64,000 bases of DNA from assembly GCA_031553705.1 (NCBI GenBank), contig JAVBLD010000006.1, positions 8,700 through 72,699 on the forward strand, given 5' to 3'. The stretch is from JAVBLD01 sp031553705. GTDB taxonomy: Bacteria; Bacteroidota; Bacteroidia; Bacteroidales; Marinifilaceae. Positions 27,623-36,916 of the stretch are shown piece after piece; position 1 is the stretch's first letter, and the number at the start of each line of letters is the position of its first letter. A program made the position numbers and the translations under genes. The notes beneath the pieces were generated by a model. It saw only the letters and a list, made by a program, of their open reading frames with translations. It did no database searches and was not told the origin of the DNA.

Positions 27623-28210
27623 TTATGCTGTTTTTCTTAACCGGTTTACCAGTGCGATCAGATAACCCAGTGCGATAAAGGCGCCGGGCGCCAGGACAAA
27701 TATCAGCATGCCGTAGTTTTCATCATAGACGGGTATACTGAATATCTTCCCGCTACCTAAAAACTCCCTGATGCATCCCAACATCGTGAGACTCATTGTA
27801 AAGCCGAGTCCCATGCCCAATCCGTCCAATATCGAAGGGACCACTTTGTTTTTGGATGCAAAAGCCTCTGCCCGTCCCAACACAATACAGTTCACTACAA
27901 TCAATGGGATAAACAAGCCCAGCGAAGCGTGCAATCCCGGAAGATAAGCAGCCATACACATATCGACCACCGTCACGAAAGCAGCAATGATCACGATATA
28001 GGATGGTATACGGATTTTATCCGGTATGACGTTCGCCACCAACGAAATGGTCAGGTTCGACATCACCAGTACAAACGCCGTAGCCAACCCCATTCCGATA
28101 CCGTTGACGGCAGAAGTTGTAACCCCCAAAGTCGGACACATCCCTAGCAGAAGCACAAAAGCCGGATTCTCTTTAAACAGTCCGTTGGTTAATGTTTTAA
28201 AATTATTCAT
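27623..28210 (-). CDS. rnfE: Electron transport complex subunit RnfE
   Basis: 195 aa, six-helix membrane subunit homologous to RnfA. Typical segments NPAFVLLLGMCPTLGVTTSA and IPLIVVNCIVLGRAEAFASKN, with the cysteine pair (CPTLG, VNCIVLG) implicated in the membrane iron-sulfur site, and LDGLGMGLGFTMSLTMLG. Part of rseC-rnfBCDGEA. Between rnfG and rnfA; TTCAAAA lies 8 nt before its ATG. Confidence 0.95.
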   Translation of the reverse strand: MNNFKTLTNGLFKENPAFVLLLGMCPTLGVTTSAVNGIGMGLATAFVLVMSNLTISLVANVIPDKIRIPSYIVIIAAFVTVVDMCMAAYLPGLHASLGLFIPLIVVNCIVLGRAEAFASKNKVVPSILDGLGMGLGFTMSLTMLGCIREFLGSGKIFSIPVYDENYGMLIFVLAPGAFIALGYLIALVNRLRKTA

Positions 28211-28248
28211 TTTAAAATTTTTGAATTTTAAACTTTAAATTCCGCACC

Positions 28249-28866
28249 CTATTGTTGCTGGGTAGCACCAGAAGAGACATCGGCGCTTCCATTCAGGGCA
28301 GCCGACGCGCGGTTTACCGCATCAAGAAACGCCCGTGAAGAGATGGTTGCCGCCGTAATAGCATCAACATCTCCCCCATCCTTGGTCACCTTCAGCCCCT
28401 GATCCCCGGGGATTTTACCGATGATATCCCCTTTATTGCCCTTTCCAAACCACGCATCCATCTTGGTTCCCAATCCCGGAGTCTCTTTATGTTCCAATAC
28501 CGAATAATTAAAGATCGAACCGTCAGGGTTAAAACCCACCATTACGTTGATCCGTCCTCCGAATCCTTTATTGGTATATGTCTTCACAGCTGTGCCTACA
28601 GGTTCACCGTCCTTTTTTGCCGGATAAAACTCCAGCACTTCGTTGTCCGGGGTCTCTACTTTCCAGGCGTCGGCTATCGGATCATTGTCATACTCGCCCG
28701 GTATGACCTGGCGTATTGCGGCGGCCTCCTTCTCCTGCTTCGCTTTTGCTATAGGCTTTTCGGTCAATGTGTAGACATAACCGACTGCCACGGACGAAAT
28801 CAACGTCACGCCGAACAGCACAAGTACCATATTCGTAAAAGTCGATTCTAACTTTTTGCCCATCAT
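28249..28866 (-). CDS. rnfG: Electron transport complex subunit RnfG
   Basis: 205 aa, one N-terminal membrane helix (VLVLFGVTLISSVAVGYVYTL) and a periplasmic FMN-binding domain. The flavin is linked to the second Thr of DAITAATISS near residue 175. ETPGLGTKMD is the other family signature. The C-terminal tail (LNGSADVSSGATQQQ) is low-complexity. Two adjacent ATGs at the start; the first is used. Confidence 0.93.
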   Translation of the reverse strand: MMGKKLESTFTNMVLVLFGVTLISSVAVGYVYTLTEKPIAKAKQEKEAAAIRQVIPGEYDNDPIADAWKVETPDNEVLEFYPAKKDGEPVGTAVKTYTNKGFGGRINVMVGFNPDGSIFNYSVLEHKETPGLGTKMDAWFGKGNKGDIIGKIPGDQGLKVTKDGGDVDAITAATISSRAFLDAVNRASAALNGSADVSSGATQQQ

Positions 28867-28927
28867 TGAAATATTTATATTTTATATGTTACAAAATCTT
28901 TTAGTACCCTGTCCTTGTTCACTGTTA

Positions 28928-29914
28928 TCACACAAATCTTTCAGGTTTACAGTACCTGTTAATCAACGGAGTTACCCCATTCATAATCAATATGGCAAAC
29001 GACATGCCTTCCGGATAGGCTCCGAATATCCGGATAATAACCGTAATAATGCCTATACCTATGCCATATATAACCATCCCTTTCACTGCCATAGGTGAAG
29101 TGACATAATCGGTAGCCATAAAAATCGCTCCCAGCATAACCCCTCCGGTCAACAAATGGAATGCCGGTCCGGCATATAGCTCAGGATGATAGAGATGGAG
29201 GATTCCGGTAAATAGGGCTATCGTTACAAAAATAGTGATCGGAATATGCCAGGTGATGATCTTCCGGAACAGCATATAGGCAAACCCGATCAACAGGGCA
29301 AGAGCGGCTACCTCGCCGAGGCTTCCGCCCATATTACCCAATACCATATTTTTATAGCCGATGGATGTGTCGGCGGAGAGCATATCAGCCACCGAGTGCC
29401 CTGTTTTAAAGGCCTCTTTCAGTAAGGCAAGAGGCGTTGCCCCCGTCTGAGCATCCACATAGGAAGTGTTTAATCCCAACGGCAGAGGCCAGGTTGTCAT
29501 CTGCACCGGAAAAGAGATCAGTAAAAATACACGTCCTACAAGCGCCGGATTGAATATATTACATCCCAGCCCGCCAAAACTCATCTTGCCGATTCCGATC
29601 GCTACAAAAGCCCCGATCAGTACGATCCACACCGGCAGGTTCGACGGCAGATTGAATGCCAGCAATACACCGGTAATCATAGCCGAACCGTCGAAAATTG
29701 TCGGACGTTGCTTCAATACGAATTTCTGTATCGCATACTCGAAAACCAGACAGGCAATCACCGATGTCAATGTCACAATAAGCGTTCCCACCCCAAAAAA
29801 CAATACGGCACAGATAAACGCAGGAATAAGCGCAATAAGTACTCCATACATATTTTTTTCTATTGAATCGCCGCTATGAATATGGGGAGAAGGTGATATC
29901 GTCAATGTATTCAT
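28928..29914 (-). CDS. rnfD: Electron transport complex subunit RnfD
   Basis: 328 aa polytopic membrane flavoprotein. Covalent FMN threonine in TGATPLALLKE (about residue 160); other family segments are FDGSAMITGVLLAFNLP, GGLGCNIFNPALVGRVFLL and MATDYVTSPMAVKGM. Roughly nine membrane helices. Fourth subunit in the operon after rnfC. Confidence 0.95.
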   Translation of the reverse strand: MNTLTISPSPHIHSGDSIEKNMYGVLIALIPAFICAVLFFGVGTLIVTLTSVIACLVFEYAIQKFVLKQRPTIFDGSAMITGVLLAFNLPSNLPVWIVLIGAFVAIGIGKMSFGGLGCNIFNPALVGRVFLLISFPVQMTTWPLPLGLNTSYVDAQTGATPLALLKEAFKTGHSVADMLSADTSIGYKNMVLGNMGGSLGEVAALALLIGFAYMLFRKIITWHIPITIFVTIALFTGILHLYHPELYAGPAFHLLTGGVMLGAIFMATDYVTSPMAVKGMVIYGIGIGIITVIIRIFGAYPEGMSFAILIMNGVTPLINRYCKPERFV

Positions 29915-29974
29915 ATTTGATGATTAAATGATTAATGATTTAGGTTAACAAGCTACCCGGCAGCCTTCCGATTT

Positions 29975-31306
29975 TTATGGCTTCCTGTTCCGGATCATGA
30001 TACCTGCTTTTGTTTTTCCCAACCGGACATAATCCAGCAACGGACGGGTGGCCGGACAGGTAAAACTACAGGAACCGCACTCGATACAATCCATCGTTTT
30101 TTCCGCTTCAAGTCTTTCCAAATCTTGCTGCATTGCCAACAGCATCAGAAGATAGGGTTCCAACCCCATCGGACAGGCCGCTACACATTTCGAACAACGG
30201 ATACAGTTGCGCATAGGCTTACGTTGCGACTCTTTTTCGTTCATGAGCAAGATACCGCTTGTACCTTTCGTCACCGGCACATCCGTATGAACCATCGCGC
30301 GTCCCATCATCGGTCCTCCCGCAATGATTTTGGCGGTATCATCAGGCGCTCCTCCGGCAGCTTCGATCAGTCTGGACACCGGAGTCCCGATTCGGCACAA
30401 ATAGTTACCCGGATGCTTCACCGATTTGCCTGTAATCGTCACCACTCTTTCTATCAGCGGCTTGTGCTTCATAACGGCTTCGTACACCGCAAATGCCGTA
30501 CCCACGTTATGAACAACGGCACCCACTGCTACAGGTAGCGCTCCGGCAGGGACCTCTTTTCCAGTGATCGCTTTGATCAACTGCTTTTCGCCTCCTTGCG
30601 GATATTTCACTTTCAGCGGACATATCTCTATATTCAGCTGTTTGCTCACGAGATTCTGCAATTTCCCGATAGCGTCTCTCTTATTATTCTCAATTCCGAT
30701 CACTGCCCGTCCGACACCGATCGCTTTCATCAGGAGTTGCGTACCGACGATAATCTCCTCGGTCTTTTCAAGCATCAGGCGATGGTCCGAAGTCAAATAA
30801 GGTTCACACTCCACGCCGTTAATAATCAAAACTTCCACCTTATCTCCCGGAGGAGGGGATAGTTTTACCTGTGTGGGAAAAGTAGCTCCTCCCATCCCCA
30901 CAATACCGGTAGCGGCAATACTTTTGAGTATCTCTTCTTTTGCCAGTGATATATTAGGCATTAATTTACCGCTACGATCTATGCCGGTTTCCCATTCATC
31001 CCCTTCGACTTTAATTGTAACAGCCGGCTTCAATAAACCGGCGCCGTCGGCAACCGGATCGGTCGAGATTACAGTTCCCGAAACGGAACTGTGAATATTG
31101 GCGGAAACAAAACCTGCGGCCTGGGCTATCAGTTGTCCCGTTTTGACCTTATCTCCTTTTTGTACTACCGGAGCCGCCGGAGTTCCGATATGCTGTCCCA
31201 GCGGAATAATCACCTGTTCCGGGACAGGCAATATCCGGATCTGCTCTTTGTCTGACAACTTATTGTCTGGTGGATGTACACCGCCTATTTTAAATGTCCT
31301 TAACAC
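29975..31306 (-). CDS. rnfC: Electron transport complex subunit RnfC
   Basis: 443 aa peripheral subunit that binds NAD(H) and FMN and carries two [4Fe-4S] clusters. N-terminal GGVHPPDNK and barrel-sandwich region, GMGGATFPTQVKL for FMN/NADH binding, EPYLTSDHRLML, then the ferredoxin-like cysteines CIRCSKCVAACP and CIECGSCSFTCP. Starts at a GTG (31306). It lacks the long Ala/Lys-rich tail of the proteobacterial RsxC. Confidence 0.95.
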   Translation of the reverse strand: MLRTFKIGGVHPPDNKLSDKEQIRILPVPEQVIIPLGQHIGTPAAPVVQKGDKVKTGQLIAQAAGFVSANIHSSVSGTVISTDPVADGAGLLKPAVTIKVEGDEWETGIDRSGKLMPNISLAKEEILKSIAATGIVGMGGATFPTQVKLSPPPGDKVEVLIINGVECEPYLTSDHRLMLEKTEEIIVGTQLLMKAIGVGRAVIGIENNKRDAIGKLQNLVSKQLNIEICPLKVKYPQGGEKQLIKAITGKEVPAGALPVAVGAVVHNVGTAFAVYEAVMKHKPLIERVVTITGKSVKHPGNYLCRIGTPVSRLIEAAGGAPDDTAKIIAGGPMMGRAMVHTDVPVTKGTSGILLMNEKESQRKPMRNCIRCSKCVAACPMGLEPYLLMLLAMQQDLERLEAEKTMDCIECGSCSFTCPATRPLLDYVRLGKTKAGIMIRNRKP

Positions 31307-31341
31307 AGCGTATTGTTTTATTCAATCCCTAACTTTAATTC

Positions 31342-32211
31342 TTAACTCTCTTGCCCTGCCTCCCGGCCCTCTTTTATCTCCTCCGTGATCTTCCGGGGTG
31401 GGAAATTTATTTCATGGATAGCATTGGTAGGGCATACACCGACACATTTCCGGCACAAGCGACATTTTTTGAAATCGATATAAGCCAGATTATTGTCAAT
31501 GGTAATAGCATCAAACGGACACTCTTTCTGGCATTTGGCACAGGCAATACATGCCACCACACAAGCCTTTCGAGCCACTCCGCCTTTGTTTTTATTCACA
31601 CAGGATACAAAAACGCGACGGTTTTTCGGTCCTTTATTTCTCAACTCGATGATTGACCTCGGACAGACCTTTACACAAGCCCCGCAAGCGACACAAGCCT
31701 CTTCATTCACCACAGGCAATCCTGTAGCGGCATCCATACGTATCGCATTAAAAGTACAGGCATTTACACAATCACCACATCCAAGACATCCGTAAATACA
31801 TGCCGTATCGCCGGCATAAAGCAAATGCTTTACGGCACAGGAGCCGGCTCCGTCATATCTATTGGTATGCGGGCAGTTTCCATAACTTCCGTTACACCTG
31901 ACAACAGCGATCTTGGGAGTCTGGGCGGACACCTCGCGTCCCATTGCCACAGCAATTTTACTCATGCATTCCGATCCACTCACCGGACATAGCATCCCTT
32001 CCATGGTATCCGATCTTACAATCGCCTCGGCCAATCCCCGGCAGCCCGGATATCCGCATCCTCCGCAATTGGCCCCGGGAAGAAGTTGTTCCACGACATC
32101 AATCCGCGGATCTTCTTCCACCTTAAACTTTTGTGCTACAAAATACAGGATTACAGCCGATGCCACGCCGATAGCACATAATGATAGAATGGTAATAGCA
32201 ATAATACTCAT
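31342..32211 (-). CDS. rnfB: Electron transport complex subunit RnfB
   Basis: 289 aa iron-sulfur protein that takes electrons from ferredoxin. One N-terminal helix (ITILSLCAIGVASAVILYF), the Fer4_15/4Fe-4S motif GANCGGCGYPGCRGL, then several ferredoxin motifs (CIYGCLGCGDCVNAC, CVACGACVKVCP, CIACAKCQKECP, CRLCRKCVGVCP). The last nine residues (EGREAGQES) are encoded by a repeat tract GGCAGGGCAAGAGAGTTAAG and probably vary between strains. Confidence 0.95.
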   Translation of the reverse strand: MSIIAITILSLCAIGVASAVILYFVAQKFKVEEDPRIDVVEQLLPGANCGGCGYPGCRGLAEAIVRSDTMEGMLCPVSGSECMSKIAVAMGREVSAQTPKIAVVRCNGSYGNCPHTNRYDGAGSCAVKHLLYAGDTACIYGCLGCGDCVNACTFNAIRMDAATGLPVVNEEACVACGACVKVCPRSIIELRNKGPKNRRVFVSCVNKNKGGVARKACVVACIACAKCQKECPFDAITIDNNLAYIDFKKCRLCRKCVGVCPTNAIHEINFPPRKITEEIKEGREAGQES

Positions 32212-32332
32212 TAATTCTCAGTTTTATATTTTGTCCGCAGATGACACGAAAAACACGACACGATAGATATACAACGGATCTAAAACAGGCATGGATATAC
32301 AATCCGGCTTCGCAGAAATTCTCCTATGCCCT

Positions 32333-32785
32333 TCACCCTATAATTTTCGCTTCATCTTGCTTTTCGTTTATCTTTTTTATCGTAAATGTTATTTTCTTCC
32401 CCATTCTGTTCCTGAATAGGTATAAAATAAAAAAATAGATTCCCAGTAACATCAGGCTGGCTATAGCGGCCATGATTTCACTCAGGCCAGCAGCCATTGA
32501 AAGCGCGATAGATACAATAAGCCATAACGACGGTATCAGATAAGCAAATAACACCGAATAGATACCACTGTTCAAAGTGGCGTAAACCATAACCCGGTCA
32601 CCGGTTTCTACCTCAAAATCAGGAAGAGGCACAGTAATCAACTTTTGCTTCATTCCCGACATACCGCACGTCCCATTCGCATGGCAACCGGAACAAGCCG
32701 TATGACTGTTTATCGTCACCTCGACCGCTTGCGCCGCCCTCTTTGTTATGATGCCCTCATGCCATATATTATTATGTTCCGTCAT
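32333..32785 (-). CDS. rseC: RseC/MucC family redox regulator of Rnf operon
   Basis: 150 aa membrane protein of the SoxR-reducing-system family that leads Bacteroidales rnf operons. N-terminal cysteine cluster CSGCHANGTCG, followed by a beta-rich region (GDRVMVYATLNSGIY) and two hydrophobic segments (VLFAYLIPSLWLIVSIALSM and AAIASLMLLGIYFFILYLF). Probably assists or monitors the Rnf complex. A Bacteroidetes-type -7 box lies 19 nt before the ATG. Confidence 0.88.
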   Translation of the reverse strand: MTEHNNIWHEGIITKRAAQAVEVTINSHTACSGCHANGTCGMSGMKQKLITVPLPDFEVETGDRVMVYATLNSGIYSVLFAYLIPSLWLIVSIALSMAAGLSEIMAAIASLMLLGIYFFILYLFRNRMGKKITFTIKKINEKQDEAKIIG

Positions 32786-32803
32786 CTATAACTTACCATA
32801 TTA

Positions 32804-32811
32804 CAAACGTA
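32804..32811 (-). promoter_or_regulatory. Candidate -7 box of the rseC-rnf operon
   Basis: On the - strand TACGTTTG matches TAnnTTTG; the -33 element is poor, with a TTTG only 33 nt upstream. Implies a 5' leader of about 12 nt. Confidence 0.4.
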
Positions 32812-32900
32812 TAAAATACTTTTAAGATAATAGAATACTCCGGTCAAACCTATCCGGATGGCATACAGATCTACTACATACTTATTATAAAACGACTACA

Positions 32901-32912
32901 ATGTCATGACAT
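32901..32912. promoter_or_regulatory. 12-bp perfect palindrome upstream of rseC
   Basis: ATGTCATGACAT, about 115 nt before the rseC start and 35 nt after der. Possible regulator site; chance occurrence cannot be excluded. Confidence 0.3.
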
Positions 32913-32946
32913 CGCAACCGGAAATATTATTTTATTTCGATACGAC

Positions 32947-34254
32947 CTATTTTTTCCTCATAAATATCTGTATCGGAACTCCGGTAAAGTTCCAGGTTTC
33001 ACGGATTTTATTCTCCAGAAAACGCTTATACGGTTCTTTTATGTACTGAGGCAAATTACAGTAAAAAGCAAAAGAGGGAGCGTGGGTAGGAAGTTGTGTA
33101 ATATATTTGATCTTTACAAACTTCCCTTTCAGGCTGGGAGGAGGATAGGCTTCGATTGCCTCCAGCAATACCCGGTTCAATTCCGACGTTTTCAGTTTTT
33201 GCGTACGGCGTTTATACACCTCTATGGTGGCCTCCAATGCTTTTAGCAAGCGCTGTTTGGTAGCTGCGGAAGTAAACAGGATATCCACATCCTTGAATGG
33301 TGCAATTCTTTCGCGTATCTCCTTTTCAAAATTAAGGGTCGTCTTATTATCCTTTTCAACCAAATCCCATTTGTTTACTAAAATAACCACCCCTTTCCGG
33401 TTTCTTTCGATCAGATGAAAAATATTGAGGTCCTGGGCTTCCATTCCCCGTGTAGCGTCGATCAACAACATACATACATCCGACTCCTCGATGGCGCGCA
33501 CCGAACGCATCACCGAATAGAATTCCACATCCTCGTTTACTTTCGCCTTTTTACGCAAACCGGCCGTATCTACCAGAACAAAGTCGTAGCCGAAACGATT
33601 GTACCGGGTGTATAATGTGTCGCGGGTCGTACCGGCTATATCGGTGACAATATTCCGTTCCTGGCCGACCAGTGCATTGATGGTCGACGATTTACCGACA
33701 TTCGGGCGCCCCACAATAGCAATATGCGGCAATTGATCGGTATTTTCGATCGTATCTTCTTTAAAATGGGCAAATACCTTGTCCAGTAGTTCACCGGTAC
33801 CGAAACCGCTGGCAGAAGATACACAGAAAAGTTCTTCTCCCACTCCGAGCCGGTAGAACTCCTGCGCGTCATAAATGCGGTCGTTTGTATCGACCTTGTT
33901 TGCAATCAGATAGATAGGCTTCTTTATATTACGCAGTAATTTGGCAAAATTTTGATCCAGATCCGTCACCCCGCTCTCCACATCTACCATAAACAGGATC
34001 ACGTCCGCTTCGTCAAGCGCCAACAATACCTGTTTATTGATCTCCTCTTCAAATATATCATCACTATTGGAAACATATCCACCGGTATCTATCACCGAAA
34101 ACTCTTTTCCGTTCCAATCGGACTTCCCATAGTTCCGGTCCCTTGTGACCCCGCTTTCTTCGTTTACGATTGCTTTCCGCGTTCCGACCAACCGATTAAA
34201 AAGCGTCGATTTTCCTACATTAGGCCTTCCTACTATAGCTACTATATTACTCAT
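32947..34254 (-). CDS. der: Ribosome biogenesis GTPase Der (EngA)
   Basis: 435 aa GTPase with two G domains acting in 50S subunit maturation. Both P-loops are GRPNVGKST (residue 8) and GRPNVGKSS (about 182); each has DTGGY/DTAGL G3 and NKVD/NKWD G4 motifs; the C-terminal KH-like domain ends in GVPIQIFMRKK. Lies directly after era on the same strand, a common Bacteroidales order. Confidence 0.97.
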   Translation of the reverse strand: MSNIVAIVGRPNVGKSTLFNRLVGTRKAIVNEESGVTRDRNYGKSDWNGKEFSVIDTGGYVSNSDDIFEEEINKQVLLALDEADVILFMVDVESGVTDLDQNFAKLLRNIKKPIYLIANKVDTNDRIYDAQEFYRLGVGEELFCVSSASGFGTGELLDKVFAHFKEDTIENTDQLPHIAIVGRPNVGKSSTINALVGQERNIVTDIAGTTRDTLYTRYNRFGYDFVLVDTAGLRKKAKVNEDVEFYSVMRSVRAIEESDVCMLLIDATRGMEAQDLNIFHLIERNRKGVVILVNKWDLVEKDNKTTLNFEKEIRERIAPFKDVDILFTSAATKQRLLKALEATIEVYKRRTQKLKTSELNRVLLEAIEAYPPPSLKGKFVKIKYITQLPTHAPSFAFYCNLPQYIKEPYKRFLENKIRETWNFTGVPIQIFMRKK

Positions 34255-34321
34255 AAATAATCAAGCGGGCACATAACACATCTCTGCCGTATCCCTATTT
34301 TAAAAAATTAAAACTTGTTTT

Positions 34322-34383
34322 ACCAATCACCACTCTCCCTTTTGCACTTTTCACCCTGCCTCTTATCCGCTGTCCCTCATTTT
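34322..34383. repeat. CCTGCC/CTGTCCC-type repeat between era and der
   Basis: Words CACTCTCCC, CACTTTTCACCCTGCCTC and CGCTGTCCCTCAT, pyrimidine-rich on the + strand, abutting the 3' end of era. Same family as 16440-16528 and 59150-59180. Confidence 0.55.
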
Positions 34384-34385
34384 TA

Positions 34386-35273
34386 TCACTGTATATACCC
34401 GAACCTCTTCAAATCATTTTCCTTATTCCGCCAATCTTTCTGAACCTTTACATACAGATTTAAAAAGACCTTCTTGTCGAAAAACGCCTCGATATCCTGG
34501 CGAGCCAACGTACCGATCTTCTTCAAGGCTTCGCCCATATGGCCGATCAGTATTCCCTTCTGGGAATCGCGTTCTACATAAATAACCGCCATGATATTGA
34601 TCTGTTTTGCCTCTTCTTTAAACTCTTCGATCTCTACTTCCACCGAGTAAGGAATCTCCTTATCATAGTTCGTCAAAATCTTCTCACGGATAATCTCGGT
34701 CACAAAAAAGCGTGCCGGCAGATCGGTCAAAGTATCCTTCGGGAAAAAAGGCTCTCCTTCAGGAATAAGGGCTATGATCCTTTTATACAGATTATCCACA
34801 TTAAAATTCTCGGTCGCCGAGGCAGGAAAGATCTCCGCCCCCGGGATCAACTCTTTCCACTTTTCACACAATGCTTCCAGTTTTTGCTGATTGGTCAGGT
34901 CTATTTTATTTAATACCAATAGCACCGGGATTCCGGTATTGTTTACTTTCTCAATAAAATCAAGATTCTTTTCGGGATCTTCAACCACATCGGTTACATA
35001 CAATATCACATCCGCATCGGTAAGCGCCGATTTCGAATATTCGAGCATATACTCCTGCATCTTATAACTGGGCTTTACCACTCCGGGCGTATCAGAAAAA
35101 ACAATCTGAAAATCCTCTTCGTTCACAATGCCCTTGATCCGATGACGTGTAGTCTGTGATTTCGATGTGATAATCGAAATTTTTTCCCCGACCAAACGGT
35201 TCATTAAAGTCGATTTCCCTACGTTCGGGTTGCCTACAATATTGACAAATCCTGCTTTATGCTTCATCTTCAT
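34386..35273 (-). CDS. era: GTPase Era
   Basis: About 295 aa 16S rRNA-binding GTPase needed for 30S maturation. P-loop GNPNVGKSTLMN, switch SQTTRHRIKGI, G3 DTPGV, G4 NKID, G5 SATENFN, then the C-terminal KH domain with IGHMGEALKKIGTLAR. ATG at 35273 (MKMKHKAGFVNIVG) is taken; the upstream codons of the frame lie in the divergent promoter region. fabH and rpmF, often upstream of era in Bacteroides, are not here. Confidence 0.96.
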   Translation of the reverse strand: MKMKHKAGFVNIVGNPNVGKSTLMNRLVGEKISIITSKSQTTRHRIKGIVNEEDFQIVFSDTPGVVKPSYKMQEYMLEYSKSALTDADVILYVTDVVEDPEKNLDFIEKVNNTGIPVLLVLNKIDLTNQQKLEALCEKWKELIPGAEIFPASATENFNVDNLYKRIIALIPEGEPFFPKDTLTDLPARFFVTEIIREKILTNYDKEIPYSVEVEIEEFKEEAKQINIMAVIYVERDSQKGILIGHMGEALKKIGTLARQDIEAFFDKKVFLNLYVKVQKDWRNKENDLKRFGYIQ

Positions 35274-35367
35274 TTTTTTATCCGAAGCAAAGATAGTTAT
35301 AAAATTCAAAAACAGAGAGCAGAAACTTGATAAAGTCACAGGAAAACCGGAGAAGTTCGGGTTTTTA

Positions 35368-35399
35368 TTTGATAAACAGCGATTATTGTTTTATATTTG
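35368..35399 (+). promoter_or_regulatory. Bacteroidetes-type promoter of yhcH
   Basis: TTTG (35368-35371), 20-nt spacer, TATATTTG (35392-35399): exact match to TTTG-N19-21-TAnnTTTG. ATG is 35 nt downstream. Confidence 0.75.
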
Positions 35400-35434
35400 A
35401 AACCTCTTTTATTTAAACAAATTTATAATAGCAA

Positions 35435-35881
35435 ATGATTATAGACTCTTTGAAAAACAGTGCGAAAATAGAATGTTTACACCCTCGTTTTAAGCAGTTG
35501 TTCGATTATGTAAAATCTCATGATTTGACAGACGTTGTACCGGGACGGATTGAAATCGACGGGGATAATCTCTGGCTCAGCATTTCGGAAGTACAGGGGA
35601 AACAGCGGACGGAAGCATTACTCGAAACCCACAATGAATATATTGACATACAAATCCCGCTCCGGGAAGAGGAGACATTCGGATGGATGCACAAAGGCGC
35701 GCTGACAGAACCGAAGGGAAGCTATAGTCCGGAAAACGACATCTGTTTTTATACGGATCAGCCGAAACTCCATTTTACACTGTCCCCGGGCGAATTTGTC
35801 ATATTCTTCCCGGAAGACGCCCACGCCCCCTGTATCGGAGAAAGAATAATCAAAAAAATAGTGGCCAAAATAAAAGCATAA
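35435..35881 (+). CDS. YhcH/YjgK/YiaL family protein
   Basis: 148 aa cupin-like protein of the DUF386 family (EbgC-like), associated with sugar metabolism; some members are proposed anomerases or regulators of sialic-acid use. Family marks: HNEYIDIQIPLREEE near residue 70, PKGSYSPENDICFY, LSPGEFVIFFPEDAHAPCI with metal-binding His/Glu candidates, and KKIVAKIKA at the end. Monocistronic: own promoter, then a hairpin. No sugar genes are adjacent, so the substrate is open. Confidence 0.88.
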   Translation: MIIDSLKNSAKIECLHPRFKQLFDYVKSHDLTDVVPGRIEIDGDNLWLSISEVQGKQRTEALLETHNEYIDIQIPLREEETFGWMHKGALTEPKGSYSPENDICFYTDQPKLHFTLSPGEFVIFFPEDAHAPCIGERIIKKIVAKIKA

Positions 35882-35882
35882 T

Positions 35883-35935
35883 ATATAGGGTAAAACAACC
35901 GGATTTTTCCCATTTCCAGTCATTTTACCCTGTAT
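35883..35935. terminator. Long hairpin in the convergent yhcH/SDR gap
   Basis: ATATAGGGTAAAA (35883-35895) pairs over 13 bp, one G-T, with TTTTACCCTGTAT (35923-35935); 27-nt loop. Lies between two convergent stops and may terminate both. Confidence 0.6.
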
Positions 35936-35941
35936 CTTACT

Positions 35942-36697
35942 TTAATCCCGTTTTACATCACGGGTATTCGCTTGTGCGGTAGGTGTGATGACAATATCAT
36001 TGAGACACACATGCGGAGGGCGTGTAACAGCAAACATTATGGTCTCGGCGATATCTTCATCGCTCAACGGCACCAGGCCTTTATAGACATTCTTTGCAGC
36101 CTCGGCATCCCCTTTATACCTGACGAGGGAAAATTCGGTTTCCGCCATCCCCGGCGCAATATTGGTCACCCGGATATTATGCTTCAACATATCAGTACGC
36201 ATAGCTCTCGACAATGCATCTACGGCATGCTTTGTCGCACAATAAACATTTCCGCCCGGATAGATCTCTTTGCCGGCAATAGAGGCAACATTAACGATAT
36301 GACCGGTATTATGCCGGATCATCAGCGGAGCTACCGCACGGGTAACATATAGTAATCCCTTCACATTGGTATCGATCATTCGTTCCCAATCGTCCAACAC
36401 ACCGTCCTGAATCGGATTTGTCCCCACGGCAAGCCCGGCATTATTCACAAGGATCGAGATATTCCTCCACTTTCCGGCAAGTCCGGCAACCGTTTTCATT
36501 ACTATTTCCGGGTCCCTGACATCGAAACAAAGCGGAAGTACATCCCCCCCTTTTTGCCGTACCTCTCCGGCCACCTCATCCAACAGCTCCTTTCTGCGTC
36601 CGGTAATGATAATATCATATCCTAGATCAGCTATTTTCAAAGCCGTAGCTTTTCCGATACCGGAAGTCGCCCCTGTGATTAATGCTATTTTATCCAT
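35942..36697 (-). CDS. SDR family NAD(P)-dependent oxidoreductase
   Basis: 251 aa classical short-chain dehydrogenase. Nucleotide motif TGATSGIGKATA (residues 8-19), NNAGLA, catalytic Ser in VNVASIAGKE and YCATKHAVDAL (Tyr-x-x-x-Lys near 152-156), and NIAPGMAETEF. Closest in pattern to YdfG-like 3-hydroxy acid/serine dehydrogenases, but the substrate cannot be read from sequence. TGRRKELLDE after strand 2 favours NADP(H). Divergent from porT. Confidence 0.9.
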   Translation of the reverse strand: MDKIALITGATSGIGKATALKIADLGYDIIITGRRKELLDEVAGEVRQKGGDVLPLCFDVRDPEIVMKTVAGLAGKWRNISILVNNAGLAVGTNPIQDGVLDDWERMIDTNVKGLLYVTRAVAPLMIRHNTGHIVNVASIAGKEIYPGGNVYCATKHAVDALSRAMRTDMLKHNIRVTNIAPGMAETEFSLVRYKGDAEAAKNVYKGLVPLSDEDIAETIMFAVTRPPHVCLNDIVITPTAQANTRDVKRD

Positions 36698-36916
36698 ATA
36701 TCTGTTTAATTAAAAATTATACCGAATTACAAGGCATCTGCCTCCTGCCAAAGATAACAAATAAAATAATTTTGTACCGGGACGACAAAGAATAATGGCC
36801 AACCGGAGAGGCAGATTATTCATCCACTGATAAAAATATAGGTAAAAATGAACTCTGATAAAGCAAAAATAGTTACTTTCGCTGAAACTCCGGGGTAGGT
36901 GCCTATTAATATATTT